The notes under the pieces are model-generated. The model did no database searches, was not told the origin of the DNA, and saw only the letters and a list, made by a program, of their open reading frames with translations. A stretch of 64,000 nucleotides of DNA, taken from positions 1 through 64,000 of the forward strand of contig JAJDBU010000044.1 of NCBI GenBank assembly GCA_029261195.1, written 5' to 3'. The DNA is from Nitrospirota bacterium (GTDB lineage: Bacteria; Nitrospirota; Nitrospiria; SBBL01; JAADHI01). The translations under genes were made by a program, and so were the position numbers. This document shows positions 42,112-50,863 of the stretch, piece after piece (the first letter of the stretch is position 1; every line of letters begins with the position of its first letter).

Positions 42112-42885
42112 TCAACTGATTCGTGCCGACTTCATTCCATCATAAGCTTTAAGAAAGGCCTGCCATCCCATAGCAGAAAAAGTCGGATGCGATCCTTTGC
42201 CTGCAACCTTCACCAAAGAACGGTGCAGGCGAGAAAGGTTGGCTTTTTTCCACGCCTCCCCACCAACCCGCTGCCGGCCCTTATCAAAGTCAATAAGATA
42301 AACCGCTTCCTTTTTATTCAGCAGGATGTTGTGGGCATTCAAATCGGCATGGTCGATACCCGTATCATGAAAACGACGAACCGTCATTCCAATCCGTCCC
42401 CAAAGGCCAAGCGGCAAGTTAGCCTCCCCAAGCATATCTGCAAGCGAGCGACAATCAGGCAGGAGAAGGGTCACCAGGTCAGCGGAGTAAGACCAACAAT
42501 GCCGCACCGCACGCGCTGCGACTGGACGGGGAACCGGAAGCCCCGCATCAAACATCGTTTTCAAAAGAGACCACTCCTGCCAGGGGCGTGTGCGGGCAAC
42601 ACCCGGCCAGATATAGCGATCACTCACCCAATTTGCGAGCATGCCTCCTCTTCGATAATGACGCAGAGCATAAACACGACTTCCGTCCTGAACAAAGTAG
42701 GTCGTGCCTCGTCCAAGCGCCTGACCAACCAATGCCCCACGCCGACGCCAAAACTCGGGATCAAAAAACGAAACCTCAACAATATCAGGCGCGACCCTCT
42801 CAGACGAGACCCTCTCAGACCTGAACAGCTCGGGGTCGAATAGAATATGCTGTTTCCCAAGCTGTTTATAGGAGGGCGTCACCAA
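42112..42885 (-). CDS. kdkA: 3-deoxy-D-manno-octulosonic acid (Kdo) kinase
   Basis: A 257-residue protein-kinase-like enzyme that phosphorylates Kdo of the LPS inner core. The kinase signatures are ALRHYRRGG (Lys/Arg strand), GIDHADLNAHNILLN (catalytic loop) and YLIDFDKGR (metal Asp). N-terminal part contains a tandem repeat of 15 bp (42793-42820) that gives SERVSSERV. Start TTG at 42885 (GAGGAAG upstream) or GTG at 42882; it begins 3 bp from the divergent heptosyltransferase start. Confidence 0.87.
   Translation of the reverse strand: MVTPSYKQLGKQHILFDPELFRSERVSSERVAPDIVEVSFFDPEFWRRRGALVGQALGRGTTYFVQDGSRVYALRHYRRGGMLANWVSDRYIWPGVARTRPWQEWSLLKTMFDAGLPVPRPVAARAVRHCWSYSADLVTLLLPDCRSLADMLGEANLPLGLWGRIGMTVRRFHDTGIDHADLNAHNILLNKKEAVYLIDFDKGRQRVGGEAWKKANLSRLHRSLVKVAGKGSHPTFSAMGWQAFLKAYDGMKSARIS
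42793..42820. repeat. 15-bp tandem repeat inside kdkA
   Basis: GACCCTCTCAGACGA at 42793-42807 is followed by GACCCTCTCAGAC at 42808-42820. It encodes two SER(V)S-like copies in the N-terminal, non-catalytic part of KdkA, probably from slippage. Confidence 0.7.
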
Positions 42886-42888
42886 GAG

Positions 42889-43965
42889 ATGCTTCCTCTT
42901 TCCAAAGCACCCAAATCAATCTGCCTGCTTAGGCTTTCAGCAATCGGAGACGTCTGCCATACCCTTGCCATTGTGCGAACCCTGCAAACCCACTGGCCCA
43001 AAACAAAATTATACTGGATTATCGGCTTAACAGAGGCAAGGTTGCTCGGTGATGTTTCCGGGGTATCCTTCATGGTTTTTGATAAATCTGCCGGCTGGAC
43101 CGCTTATACAAAACTTCTCCGTGAACTGCGCGGTAAACACTTCGACCTGCTCCTGCACATGCAGACATCCATGCGGGCCAATATGATTAGCCTATTCATT
43201 TCAGCTAAAATCCGCTTGGGTTTCGACTCAAAACGCGCCAAGGATCATCAAACCCTCTTCACATCCCATCAGATAATTTCCAAGCCGCATCAGCATGTGC
43301 TGGAAGGATTCTTCGGCTTCCTCGAAACCATCGGGATCAAGGAACGGGAATTACGCTGGGACATTCCAATTCCCAAAGAAGCAGAGGCCTTTGCCGAACA
43401 AACCCTGCCTGGAGAGCAAGCCACCCTCATCATCTCCCCCTGCGCCAATGCCCGCTTCCGGAATAACCGCAACTGGACAGCCGAAGGCTATGCCGAAGTC
43501 GCCGAGGCGGCGGCACGCACACATAATATGCGCATTGTGCTGACCGGCGGGCCAACTGCAATCGAACAGCAATACGGCGAGGCGATTTGCAAGAAAACAT
43601 CATGCGACATCACGAACCTCATCGGCTTAACCGACTTGCTTACGCTGCTCGCACTACTCAAACGAGGCACGGTCGTGATTGCACCTGATTCGGGACCGGC
43701 TCACATGGCCACCGCAGTCGGCACCCCGGTGATTGGACTCTATGCCACGACGAATCCCGGCAGAGCCCGTGCCTATCTGAGTGAAAAGTGGGTCATCAAC
43801 AAATACCCGGAGGCCGTCAGCACCTTCCTGAATAAAAAGGTCGATGACATCCCCTGGGGAACACGGGTACGCGATGCAAAGACGATGAACCTCATTCAGG
43901 CAAAAGAGGTCATTCAAAAGCTGAATGACTTTATGCAGTCTTTACAAACTTCTCAGCCCTCATAA
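42889..43965 (+). CDS. Glycosyltransferase family 9 heptosyltransferase (WaaC-like)
   Basis: A 358-residue cytoplasmic enzyme that transfers heptose to LPS inner core. Typical parts: SICLLRLSAIGDVCHTLAIV (N-terminal Rossmann with the GD motif), KHFDLLLHMQTSMRANM, AKIRLGFDSKRAKDHQTL, and the donor-binding VVIAPDSGPAHMATAVGTPV and IGLYATTNPGRARAY. I take the ATG at 42889; the reading frame upstream overlaps the kdkA start. Read divergently from kdkA. Its specificity (first or further heptose) is not clear. Confidence 0.87.
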   Translation: MLPLSKAPKSICLLRLSAIGDVCHTLAIVRTLQTHWPKTKLYWIIGLTEARLLGDVSGVSFMVFDKSAGWTAYTKLLRELRGKHFDLLLHMQTSMRANMISLFISAKIRLGFDSKRAKDHQTLFTSHQIISKPHQHVLEGFFGFLETIGIKERELRWDIPIPKEAEAFAEQTLPGEQATLIISPCANARFRNNRNWTAEGYAEVAEAAARTHNMRIVLTGGPTAIEQQYGEAICKKTSCDITNLIGLTDLLTLLALLKRGTVVIAPDSGPAHMATAVGTPVIGLYATTNPGRARAYLSEKWVINKYPEAVSTFLNKKVDDIPWGTRVRDAKTMNLIQAKEVIQKLNDFMQSLQTSQPS

Positions 43966-43972
43966 ACTTCGC

Positions 43973-44149
43973 TCAGCTCTTTGACAAGGGAATCGCCTCG
44001 TCGATTAGCATATTCGGGATATCTTCACGGATCTCGTAGAGTACTTCGCAAGTTGAACAAATCAAGCCATCCTCCGCCTCATTTAACAAAACTTCTCCCT
44101 TGCATTTCGGACAGGCCAAAATTTCAAGTAGATCTTTACTGATTCCCAT
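43973..44149 (-). CDS. Trm112/YcaR-family zinc-ribbon protein
   Basis: A 58-residue protein with the family start MGISKDLLEILACPKCKGEV and a second Cys pair (ICSTCEVLYEIREDIPNMLI). Two CxxC motifs form a zinc ribbon. The YcaR/Trm112 family supports methyltransferases in some organisms; in bacteria the gene is often next to LPS genes, as here (next to lpxK and waaA in E. coli). It ends just downstream of the heptosyltransferase-phosphatase gene (44152), 2 bp away, so is in the same operon. Confidence 0.9.
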   Translation of the reverse strand: MGISKDLLEILACPKCKGEVLLNEAEDGLICSTCEVLYEIREDIPNMLIDEAIPLSKS

Positions 44150-44151
44150 AC

Positions 44152-45759
44152 TTAACCTCCATATTCGTTCTCTATATTTTTCAAGTGTAAAATCAAATCA
44201 ATCGCCTCTGACAGATCTTTGACGACATGCGTCGGACGCCCTCCTGAGCTTTCCAGGGCCTGAAGCGTGGATTCGCCATTACCGGTACGAACCAGGATCG
44301 CTTTCGCCTGTTCCCCGGCAAGACCCAGATCAGCCTCTTTATCTCCTACGACAAACGATCTGGAGAAATCAAGCGGATAATGCTTGAGAGCCTTCTCTAT
44401 CATCCCTCGCTCTGGTTTTCTGCACTGGCAGGGAGAAAAATCGGGATGATGAGGACAAACATAAATACCGTCCAAGTAGGCCCCCTTCCTTGCCAACAAG
44501 CTCTGGAGGTGACGATGAAGATTCTTAAGAACGGTCTCTGAAAAAAAACCGCGTGCAATACCCGACTGATTTGTAACAAGGATGACGGGAATCCCTTTCC
44601 GGTTCAGTTTCGCAATCGCCAACGCCACACCCGGAAACAGAGCCAGACGCGCCTTTGAATCGATATAACCTTCTTGATCAGGATTGATCGTCCCGTCCCG
44701 ATCAAGAAAAATCGCCCCCCTGCGCTTACGATGTCGATTAAGCTGTTTGCCCGCCGCCTCACTTACGTCATCCACCGTCACGCCTTTCATACAGCGATGA
44801 TCAGTCGGGCAAATCCGATGGCGGCAGGGAGCGCAATCGACCTCTTTCTGAAGCATCACATCGGAGGGACCTCGCGCATAAGTGGCCTTCGCATTGGTCG
44901 GACCAAAGATCGCCACCTGGGGAATCCGAAGGGCCGAAGCGATGTGCATCGGGCCGGAATCGTTCGAGATAAAAAGGTCGCACTGACTGATCAGGGCCAT
45001 CATTTCACGAACCGTCGTCTTTCCGGTCATCAAAATGGCCTGATGCCGCATTCCCTCTTGGATTGTTTCGGCAAGCGCTCGCTCCTTCGGTCCACCGATG
45101 ATAAGAATCTGCGCCTGAAACTGCTCCGCCAGACGCTCAGCCAATTGAGCGAAGCGCTCCGGCAACCAGCGCTTCGCCGAACCATAGGCAGCTCCGGGAT
45201 TTAAGCCGATAACGCAGGACGCTCCGGCAATGCTTTTCGATTTGAGCAGCCCATGCGCCGCCTCCCGCTCCTGCGATTCGACAAACAGGACAGGCGCTCG
45301 TTTTTCCGCTTGCCCTCCAACAAGATTGATGAGGGAAAGATAGGCCTCCTGCCGATGCGGCGGGGCTTTACTTTTTTTCGCCGACTTCGTCAAAAGAAAG
45401 GCTCTGCCGTCTGTGGAAAAACCGACCCGTTCCTGGATTCCGGCTAAAAAGGCGATCAGGGCCGCCTCAATGGCATTTTGAAGCAGAAAGGCAAGATCAA
45501 AACCCTCCCTTCGAAGCGATTGAGACAAACGCCAAAGGCCAAAAAAACCGGCATCCTTACCCGGTTTTTCATAGGAAATGATGCGATCGATATCAGGATG
45601 GGCCTCAAAAACCGCCGCGATGGCGGGTTTGGCCAGCAAGACAATTTCGGCCTCTGGAAACGAAACGCGAAGCGCCGAAAGGGCCGGTGTTGCCATCACC
45701 GCATCACCGATCCAATTAGGAGCCCGAACCAGAATCTTTTTAAAGTTGTGAACCCTCAA
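44152..45759 (-). CDS. Fusion of heptosyltransferase II (WaaF) and D,D-heptose 1,7-bisphosphate phosphatase (GmhB)
   Basis: A 535-residue two-enzyme protein. Residues about 1-340 form a GT9 heptosyltransferase (ILVRAPNWIGDAVMATPALS, GLNPGAAYGSAKRWLPE, CDLFISNDSGPMHIASALR, GPTNAKATYA). From about 349 begins a HAD phosphatase of the GmhB type: FLDRDGTINPD (nucleophile), VTNQSGIARGFF, zinc loop CPHHPDFSPCQCRKPE, and GDKEADLGLA. The first domain adds heptose to Kdo-heptose; the second makes the ADP-heptose precursor. Overlaps lpxL by four bases. Confidence 0.92.
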   Translation of the reverse strand: MRVHNFKKILVRAPNWIGDAVMATPALSALRVSFPEAEIVLLAKPAIAAVFEAHPDIDRIISYEKPGKDAGFFGLWRLSQSLRREGFDLAFLLQNAIEAALIAFLAGIQERVGFSTDGRAFLLTKSAKKSKAPPHRQEAYLSLINLVGGQAEKRAPVLFVESQEREAAHGLLKSKSIAGASCVIGLNPGAAYGSAKRWLPERFAQLAERLAEQFQAQILIIGGPKERALAETIQEGMRHQAILMTGKTTVREMMALISQCDLFISNDSGPMHIASALRIPQVAIFGPTNAKATYARGPSDVMLQKEVDCAPCRHRICPTDHRCMKGVTVDDVSEAAGKQLNRHRKRRGAIFLDRDGTINPDQEGYIDSKARLALFPGVALAIAKLNRKGIPVILVTNQSGIARGFFSETVLKNLHRHLQSLLARKGAYLDGIYVCPHHPDFSPCQCRKPERGMIEKALKHYPLDFSRSFVVGDKEADLGLAGEQAKAILVRTGNGESTLQALESSGGRPTHVVKDLSEAIDLILHLKNIENEYGG

Positions 45760-46649
45760 GCGCTTTTTTCATTTTCCGGTCTTGTTTTCCAGCGTCGATG
45801 CAGCCAGAGCCAATGATCGGGATATCGACGCACATAGCCTTCGATGACCTTTGTAAAGAGGGCGGTTATCTCAAGAAGGTCCGTCGCAAGCCCTCCGGTT
45901 TTCGGTAGCACCAGGGCTTTCCCGATGATCACCTTGTAACCGCCCGGCTTCTTAACAATAAAGGTCGGCAGTACCGGTGCGCCGGTCCGAAGGACGATCG
46001 TCGCCAAGGCCTTGTTGGTCGCCGCCGGTCGGCCGAAATAATCCACAAACACCGCCTGCCGATGCCCGACATTCTGATCGAGCAAAAAACCCATTGCCAC
46101 GCCCTTCCGCAAGAGCTTGATAATCTGGCCCGAATCCGTCCTCTTATTTAAGACGACATTGCCAAAACGAACCCGCCATCCCTGAACCAGCTTGTCGAGA
46201 TAGGGATTGTTCATCGGGCGCATCACAGCATGCATCGCAATGCCGTAAACCGACAAGGCAACGCCAAGCCATTCCCAATTACCGAAATGAGCGGAAAGAA
46301 GTACCACGCCCTTGCCCTGAGCATGGGCGGCCCGGTAATGCTCAAGACCCTCAATTTCGGTCAGAGACTTAATTCGATCGGCACTCATTTTTGCGAGACA
46401 AACCGTTTCAATCAGGCCCCGCCCGAAGCTTTTGTAAAGCCTGACGATAATGTCTTGAAGTTCCGCTTCCGTCTTTTCTCCACGAAAAGAAGGCCGGATG
46501 TTATCCATGGCGATCAGACGGTGCCGTGTATCAAGTCGACAAAACAGGCGCCCGATCCCTTCCCCGATCCAACCGGCAAGGCCATAGGGGAGGAGCCGGA
46601 AAAGGCTCATCAGTAAACGGGCCACAATATAGAAAGTACGACCTTTCAT
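45756..46649 (-). CDS. lpxL: Lipid A biosynthesis acyltransferase (LpxL/HtrB family)
   Basis: A 297-residue inner-membrane acyltransferase that adds a secondary acyl chain to lipid A. N-terminal membrane helix region (LLMSLFRLLPYGLAGWIGEG); catalytic HX4E motif in SAHFGNWEWLG, and MRPMNNPYLDKLV, LLDQNVGHRQAVFVDYFGRP, TKVIEGYVRRYPDHWLWLHR. The ATG overlaps lpxK and its stop overlaps the next gene, so translation is coupled. LpxL versus LpxM cannot be told from motifs alone. Confidence 0.88.
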   Translation of the reverse strand: MKGRTFYIVARLLMSLFRLLPYGLAGWIGEGIGRLFCRLDTRHRLIAMDNIRPSFRGEKTEAELQDIIVRLYKSFGRGLIETVCLAKMSADRIKSLTEIEGLEHYRAAHAQGKGVVLLSAHFGNWEWLGVALSVYGIAMHAVMRPMNNPYLDKLVQGWRVRFGNVVLNKRTDSGQIIKLLRKGVAMGFLLDQNVGHRQAVFVDYFGRPAATNKALATIVLRTGAPVLPTFIVKKPGGYKVIIGKALVLPKTGGLATDLLEITALFTKVIEGYVRRYPDHWLWLHRRWKTRPENEKSA

Positions 46650-47731
46650 TGAGAAAACAGGATGTTCTCCTCTTCAAGCGGATTTAAAAATGTGACGCCA
46701 ATCCGAAGGGCAAAAAACTGACAAGCCGGGCTAGCCCCGAAATCGGCCCCTTTCAGGGCTTTGATTTTAACAGCATCCTTTTCCGTCGTCACGACCCAAT
46801 TGATTCCGATTTTTCCCGCATGCTTGATCAGGCTTAAAAGGTCCGCAACTTCATAATGATGATGGTCTTGAAAGACCTTTGTTTTTCTTAGTTCTGCACC
46901 TAAATCGACGAGTTGTTTAAAAAAGGCAGTCGGATTTCCAATACCGCAGAAAGCAAGGATTGGACGATTTTTAATCATATCAAGTGGATGCAATATGCCC
47001 GTTGACAGGTCTAGCAATGCGTTCGACTGGAAGCGACTTTTTAAAACAGGCAGGCCAAAATAGTCCAGTTGAGTGCTCAAGAGAGACAAGTTTCCCGACA
47101 AATCGGCACGTGTGATAACAATACAGTCAGCGCGACCGATTTCTGAAACCGGTTCCCGGAGAAAGCCTCTCGGCAGTAGGTGTTTGTTTCCAAAGGGATT
47201 CTCCGCATCAATCAAGAGAATGTTGAAATCCCTGTACATCCGAATATGCTGAAAGCCATCATCAAGTAAAATCAGATCGACCTTGAAGTCATTCAGCAAT
47301 AATTGGCAGCCCCGATGGCGATCGGCAGCGACGACAATTGGAATGTCGCATAGGCACTTCGCCATTAAGACCGGCTCATCTCCGACAGCTTCCGCTGTTT
47401 CATGCAGATTGACGCCATCTGAAACCACAATTACCGGGTCTTTCTTTTTTCTGCCATAACCCCGACTGACAATGCCGACAGCCGCTCCCCGCTTCCGCCA
47501 TTGCTCTGCCAGATAGATTGTCATCGGGGTCTTACCGGTTCCACCGACCGTAATATTCCCGATGCTGATCACTCGACAATCCACCCGTTTTTTCGGAAGA
47601 ATGCCGAGCGCATACAAAAGAAGGCGAAAGCGAATGACTGAGCCATAGATCCAGGAAAGCAGCGTAAAAGGAAAACGGATTACATTGTGAAATCCGCTTC
47701 CCTCCGACCAGAGCCACGCCGTAAAATTCAA
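46646..47731 (-). CDS. lpxK: Tetraacyldisaccharide 4'-kinase
   Basis: A 361-residue inner-membrane kinase that phosphorylates the 4' position of the lipid A disaccharide. The Walker A (SIGNITVGGTGKTP), GIVSRGYGRKKK, LLDDGFQHIRMYRDFNILLI, GNKHLLPRGFLREPVSE and VTTEKDAVK motifs are complete. The stop overlaps the lpxL ATG by four bases. Upstream is waaA, 13 bp away. Standard operon order for lipid A/Kdo genes. Confidence 0.93.
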   Translation of the reverse strand: MNFTAWLWSEGSGFHNVIRFPFTLLSWIYGSVIRFRLLLYALGILPKKRVDCRVISIGNITVGGTGKTPMTIYLAEQWRKRGAAVGIVSRGYGRKKKDPVIVVSDGVNLHETAEAVGDEPVLMAKCLCDIPIVVAADRHRGCQLLLNDFKVDLILLDDGFQHIRMYRDFNILLIDAENPFGNKHLLPRGFLREPVSEIGRADCIVITRADLSGNLSLLSTQLDYFGLPVLKSRFQSNALLDLSTGILHPLDMIKNRPILAFCGIGNPTAFFKQLVDLGAELRKTKVFQDHHHYEVADLLSLIKHAGKIGINWVVTTEKDAVKIKALKGADFGASPACQFFALRIGVTFLNPLEEENILFSQ

Positions 47732-47744
47732 ACTTTTCCAAGCC

Positions 47745-49181
47745 TCATGACTTCATACCCTGAGAAACACTCCGCTCGAAGACGGCGCTTATCCGATCAA
47801 GATTTCTTTTAACTGCCCCCTGATTGTTTACGACAACGAGATAGGCTGCCTCGCCCCGTTTTTGATAGGCTGCCTTATCTCCTGCAAGCTCGTGCATCTT
47901 TGCCGATAAGTCCTCAGCATCCGACACCTCAATGCCTCCGCCGGACTGCTTAAGCTGGGTGGCGATCTCCCTGGAATTCGTCATGTGTGGTCCGAAAAAG
48001 ACGGGTTTCTTGAAAGATGCCGGTTCCAAGAGGTTATGCCCCCCGATCGGAGCAAGGCTCCCCCCCACAAAGATCAGCTCTCCGAGGGGATAAATCCGTG
48101 CCAACTCACCCAAGGTATCCAGAAGAATCACCGGTTTTTTTCCATTTGAGCCGGGAGGAGGTGATCCTGATATATTGCTCTTTCGGCCTACGATTTTGCT
48201 TTTTCGGCCTGCGATTTTGCTTTTTCGGATAGACTTAAAGCCCATATTTGCGATCAAGCCTTCAACTTCATCAAGCCGGTTCAGATGGCGTGGCGCAATC
48301 AGGAGCGTCACAGATGGGATGTCCGAGACAATCTTCGCATAGGCCTTTAAGACTGCTGCCTCCTCTCCGGGATGCGTACTTCCGGCAATCATCAGTCGAT
48401 CGCTCTGACTTAAGCCCAATATAGCGAGAGTGAGAGACGCTTGTCGGACGCCCCTTTCAGCCGTAGCAGCCTGATCATACTTCATATTGCCGCTTGTCTC
48501 GACACGATCCGGATCGGCCCCTAACTCAATCAGACGCCCGGTGCTTTCTTCGGTTTGCATCAGAAACAGGGAGACCTCCTCAAAAATATAGGATAAAAAA
48601 GCGCTGATCCGTTTATAACGGGGAAAACTCTTTGCGGAAATCCGGCCGTTGAGCATCATCGACGGGATCTGTTTTTTTGAAAGGGAACGGAGAAGGTTCG
48701 CCCAGATCTCCGTCTCCATAAAAATGAAGAGATCGGGTGAAATCCGCCCAACCACGGAACGGGTAATCCAGGCCAGATCATAAGGGAGATAGATGAAGGT
48801 ATCGATACCCTGAAGATGGGACTGCGCCGCCGCACGCCCGCTCGGCGTGGATGTCGAAAAAACAAGCGCGGCATCGGGGTATCGCGCGCGAAGAGACTTC
48901 ATGAAGAGCCGGGACATCATCACCTCTCCGACCGAAGCGGCATGAATCCACAAAACCCGTTTCCCGCGAAGCGCTTTAAAAAAATCGGCAGGGTAGAGTC
49001 CGAAACGCTGTGCCACATCCTTTCGATAGGCGGGGTGGATGATGAGAGAGGACGATAGCCACAATAACAAAAACGGAAGGAGAAGCAGGATCAGAACTTG
49101 ATACAAGATATAAAAGAGCGTTTTTCCAAGGGATTTCTGTTTGGAGGGAGAGTTGACTTTATGAAAGTTGAGATCAGACAC
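47745..49181 (-). CDS. waaA: 3-deoxy-D-manno-octulosonic acid transferase
   Basis: A 478-residue inner-membrane Kdo transferase. N-terminal anchor (LFYILYQVLILLLLPFLLL), conserved WIHAASVGEVMMSR, FSTSTPSGRAAA, METEIWANLL, NGRISAKSF, AGSTHPGEE, APRHLNRLDEV, and the C-terminal FVGGSLAPIGGHNLLEPASF. A seven-residue motif rich in Arg-Lys-Ser-Lys (RKSKIAG, RKSKIVG, RKSNISG) is repeated three times between the two Rossmann domains, encoded by 21-bp repeats (48172-48233). This is an insertion in an otherwise normal enzyme. First gene of the lipid A operon; the upstream gap is 57 bp. Confidence 0.93.
   Translation of the reverse strand: MSDLNFHKVNSPSKQKSLGKTLFYILYQVLILLLLPFLLLWLSSSLIIHPAYRKDVAQRFGLYPADFFKALRGKRVLWIHAASVGEVMMSRLFMKSLRARYPDAALVFSTSTPSGRAAAQSHLQGIDTFIYLPYDLAWITRSVVGRISPDLFIFMETEIWANLLRSLSKKQIPSMMLNGRISAKSFPRYKRISAFLSYIFEEVSLFLMQTEESTGRLIELGADPDRVETSGNMKYDQAATAERGVRQASLTLAILGLSQSDRLMIAGSTHPGEEAAVLKAYAKIVSDIPSVTLLIAPRHLNRLDEVEGLIANMGFKSIRKSKIAGRKSKIVGRKSNISGSPPPGSNGKKPVILLDTLGELARIYPLGELIFVGGSLAPIGGHNLLEPASFKKPVFFGPHMTNSREIATQLKQSGGGIEVSDAEDLSAKMHELAGDKAAYQKRGEAAYLVVVNNQGAVKRNLDRISAVFERSVSQGMKS
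48172..48233 (-). repeat. 21-bp tandem repeat inside waaA
   Basis: Three copies of a 21-bp unit such as CGATTTTGCTTTTTCGGCCTG on the plus strand, with the first slightly diverged. The unit is a multiple of three, so the frame is kept. Located in the linker of WaaA between its two lobes. Confidence 0.8.
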
Positions 49182-49238
49182 GAACGAGATCGATTAAAAA
49201 AATTACGACTGTGACTCAAGAGCGACGGACAAGTTCAA

Positions 49239-49475
49239 TCAATTCCCCCGCCCGGCCACTTTTTGAGCCACCCTGATCAGTGACATCAGCGCTTCATTGA
49301 CGGACTGCTCGCTTGGAAAAGCCTTCGCCACTTCCGGCTTAAGAAGCACAAGGTTGTGCCCCGATTTGTAGGCATCGGCGTACCGACCCCGAACGCCTTT
49401 TCCAAGCTCGCTTCGATGATATTCTGAGCGTAAATTGTCTGCTTGATCAGCCTTCTTCATAGATTTTTCTCTCAT
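49239..49475 (-). CDS. Antitoxin partner of BrnT-type toxin
   Basis: A 78-residue protein: basic N-terminus, RSEYHRSELGKGVRGRYADAY, then NLVLLKPEVAKAFPSEQSVNEALMSLIRVA. This 'LGKGVRGRY ... NLVLL.P.VAK.FP...SVNEAL' layout is known for antitoxins that pair with BrnT. It overlaps the toxin stop by 29 bases. The classical BrnA is a different ribbon-helix-helix protein, so I leave the symbol empty. Confidence 0.8.
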   Translation of the reverse strand: MREKSMKKADQADNLRSEYHRSELGKGVRGRYADAYKSGHNLVLLKPEVAKAFPSEQSVNEALMSLIRVAQKVAGRGN

Positions 49476-49719
49476 ATTTTGTCATTTTCCGAGCGCTGAT
49501 GATTCGTACACTTCCCTTCCGCTCAAGATGCGACAAGACAAGCCTCTGATTAAATTGAGACACACCAAAAGTAATCATTCTCGTTTCGTTTAATGAATGG
49601 TCCGGATCATCAAAAGTAATTGCCAATGGATCACCAAAAACAGTCGCAGCCTCATGAAAAGAAACCCCGTGTTTCTTTTCATGCACGCTCGCTTTGTGTT
49701 CATCCCACTCAAATTCCAC
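49447..49719 (-). CDS. brnT: BrnT-family toxin (ribonuclease)
   Basis: A 90-residue protein with the BrnT core: FEWDEHKASVHEKKHGVSFHEAATVFGDPL, RMITFGVSQFNQRLVLSH, RIISARKMTKYERKIYEE. BrnT is a type II RNase toxin related to RelE. It starts with GTG at 49719; no strong ribosome site is visible. Paired with the antitoxin downstream, as is usual for brnT operons. AT-richer than the LPS genes; probably horizontally acquired. Confidence 0.88.
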   Translation of the reverse strand: MEFEWDEHKASVHEKKHGVSFHEAATVFGDPLAITFDDPDHSLNETRMITFGVSQFNQRLVLSHLERKGSVRIISARKMTKYERKIYEEG

Positions 49720-49899
49720 TTAGGTTCATGGCGCACTTCAAGGTTCGTAAAAGAAGGTTTGGACAACTTCATCGTATACAAACCATATTTATAAATCAAG
49801 AATCTCAGGAACTTAGGGGCGGGTAGACAGCCTAAAGATTGGCCTTGTATTCTGTCGATTGTTTAGAGCTGATCTCTTTTTTTAGAAAGTGCATAAAAC

Positions 49900-50754
49900 C
49901 TGAATCATCGAGACCCACAACTCAGTCTCTGCCTCGACGCCTTACTTATAAAGAGTCCTCCGAAAGAGCGGATTAAATCGGACCCGATTGAATTTCCCCA
50001 TCGCTATCAGGACCCGAAAGAAATTGAAGTGGTGGCCTTTCTCGCGGCAATTCTCGCTTATGGACGCGTCTCGCTTTTTAAGCCCGTGATTGAAAAGATT
50101 CTGGCGCTCTCCGATGGAAGCTTTTATGACTATTTGACACGCTTTGATGCGGTGAGGGAGCGACCGCGTTTTAAGGGAATTTATTATCGCTTTAACACCA
50201 CAGAAGATCTTGTCGCTTTAATCGCTCTCATGAGCCGGGTCATCCGGGAATATGAAACCATCGGCGCCCTCTTTATATCCCTCTATCGTGCAGAGGACGA
50301 TGACATCGGACCGACGCTTTCTCGTTTCATCGCGACTCTTTTGCGCCTGCTGCCTGCTCAAATCACGCCCGGCCTGCGTCATCTTTTCCCCTCGCCGGAA
50401 AAGGGCAGCGCCTGCAAACGCCTCAACCTTTTCCTTCGATGGATGATCCGACCGAATGACGGCATCGACTTCGGACTTTGGCCCGAAATTCCATCTGCAA
50501 AACTGATCATTCCGCTCGATACGCACATTGTACGAATCGGAACTTATTTAAAGCTGAGCCTTCGAAAAAGTCCGAACTGGAAGATGGCTAAAGAGATCAC
50601 CAAAGCCCTGAAACACTGCGATCCGGTCGATCCCCTGAAATATGATTTTCCGCTTTGTCACCTCGGTATCTCCGGCGCATGCCCAATTGAGATGGATCGC
50701 GACAAGTGCCACATTTGCCCATTGCAGAGGGTTTGCAAACGCTCCAAGGCTTAG
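49900..50754 (+). CDS. TIGR02757 family protein, start uncertain
   Basis: At least 242 residues of a TIGR02757 protein (function unknown), recognised by SDPIEFPHRYQDPKEIEVVAFLAAILAYGRV, CKRLNLFLRWMIRPNDGIDFGLW, LIIPLDTHIVRIGTYLKL, and the C-terminal CPIEMDRDKCHICPLQRVCK (a likely iron-sulfur or zinc Cys cluster, four Cys). The first ATG/GTG in frame (50029) would remove the conserved SDPIEFPHRY segment. The frame is open upstream to 49897 but holds no ATG, GTG or TTG; CTG at 49900 is the only plausible alternative. The 5' end may have been damaged, possibly by insertion of the toxin-antitoxin pair upstream. Confidence 0.8.
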   Translation: MNHRDPQLSLCLDALLIKSPPKERIKSDPIEFPHRYQDPKEIEVVAFLAAILAYGRVSLFKPVIEKILALSDGSFYDYLTRFDAVRERPRFKGIYYRFNTTEDLVALIALMSRVIREYETIGALFISLYRAEDDDIGPTLSRFIATLLRLLPAQITPGLRHLFPSPEKGSACKRLNLFLRWMIRPNDGIDFGLWPEIPSAKLIIPLDTHIVRIGTYLKLSLRKSPNWKMAKEITKALKHCDPVDPLKYDFPLCHLGISGACPIEMDRDKCHICPLQRVCKRSKA

Positions 50755-50863
50755 GCGATTTTCGGAAGAAAATTGATTTCCCCTTTCATCTACCGTAAAC
50801 TTGTCGCCGTTTTACAAGGCATGTCAGCGAAAATTTTATCAACACACTAAAAAGAGGTATCAC

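Noticed and set aside
42094-42843. 249-codon plus-strand ORF
   Set aside because: Antisense to kdkA, which has clear kinase motifs; the ORF product is Arg/Pro/His-rich and unrelated to any family I know.
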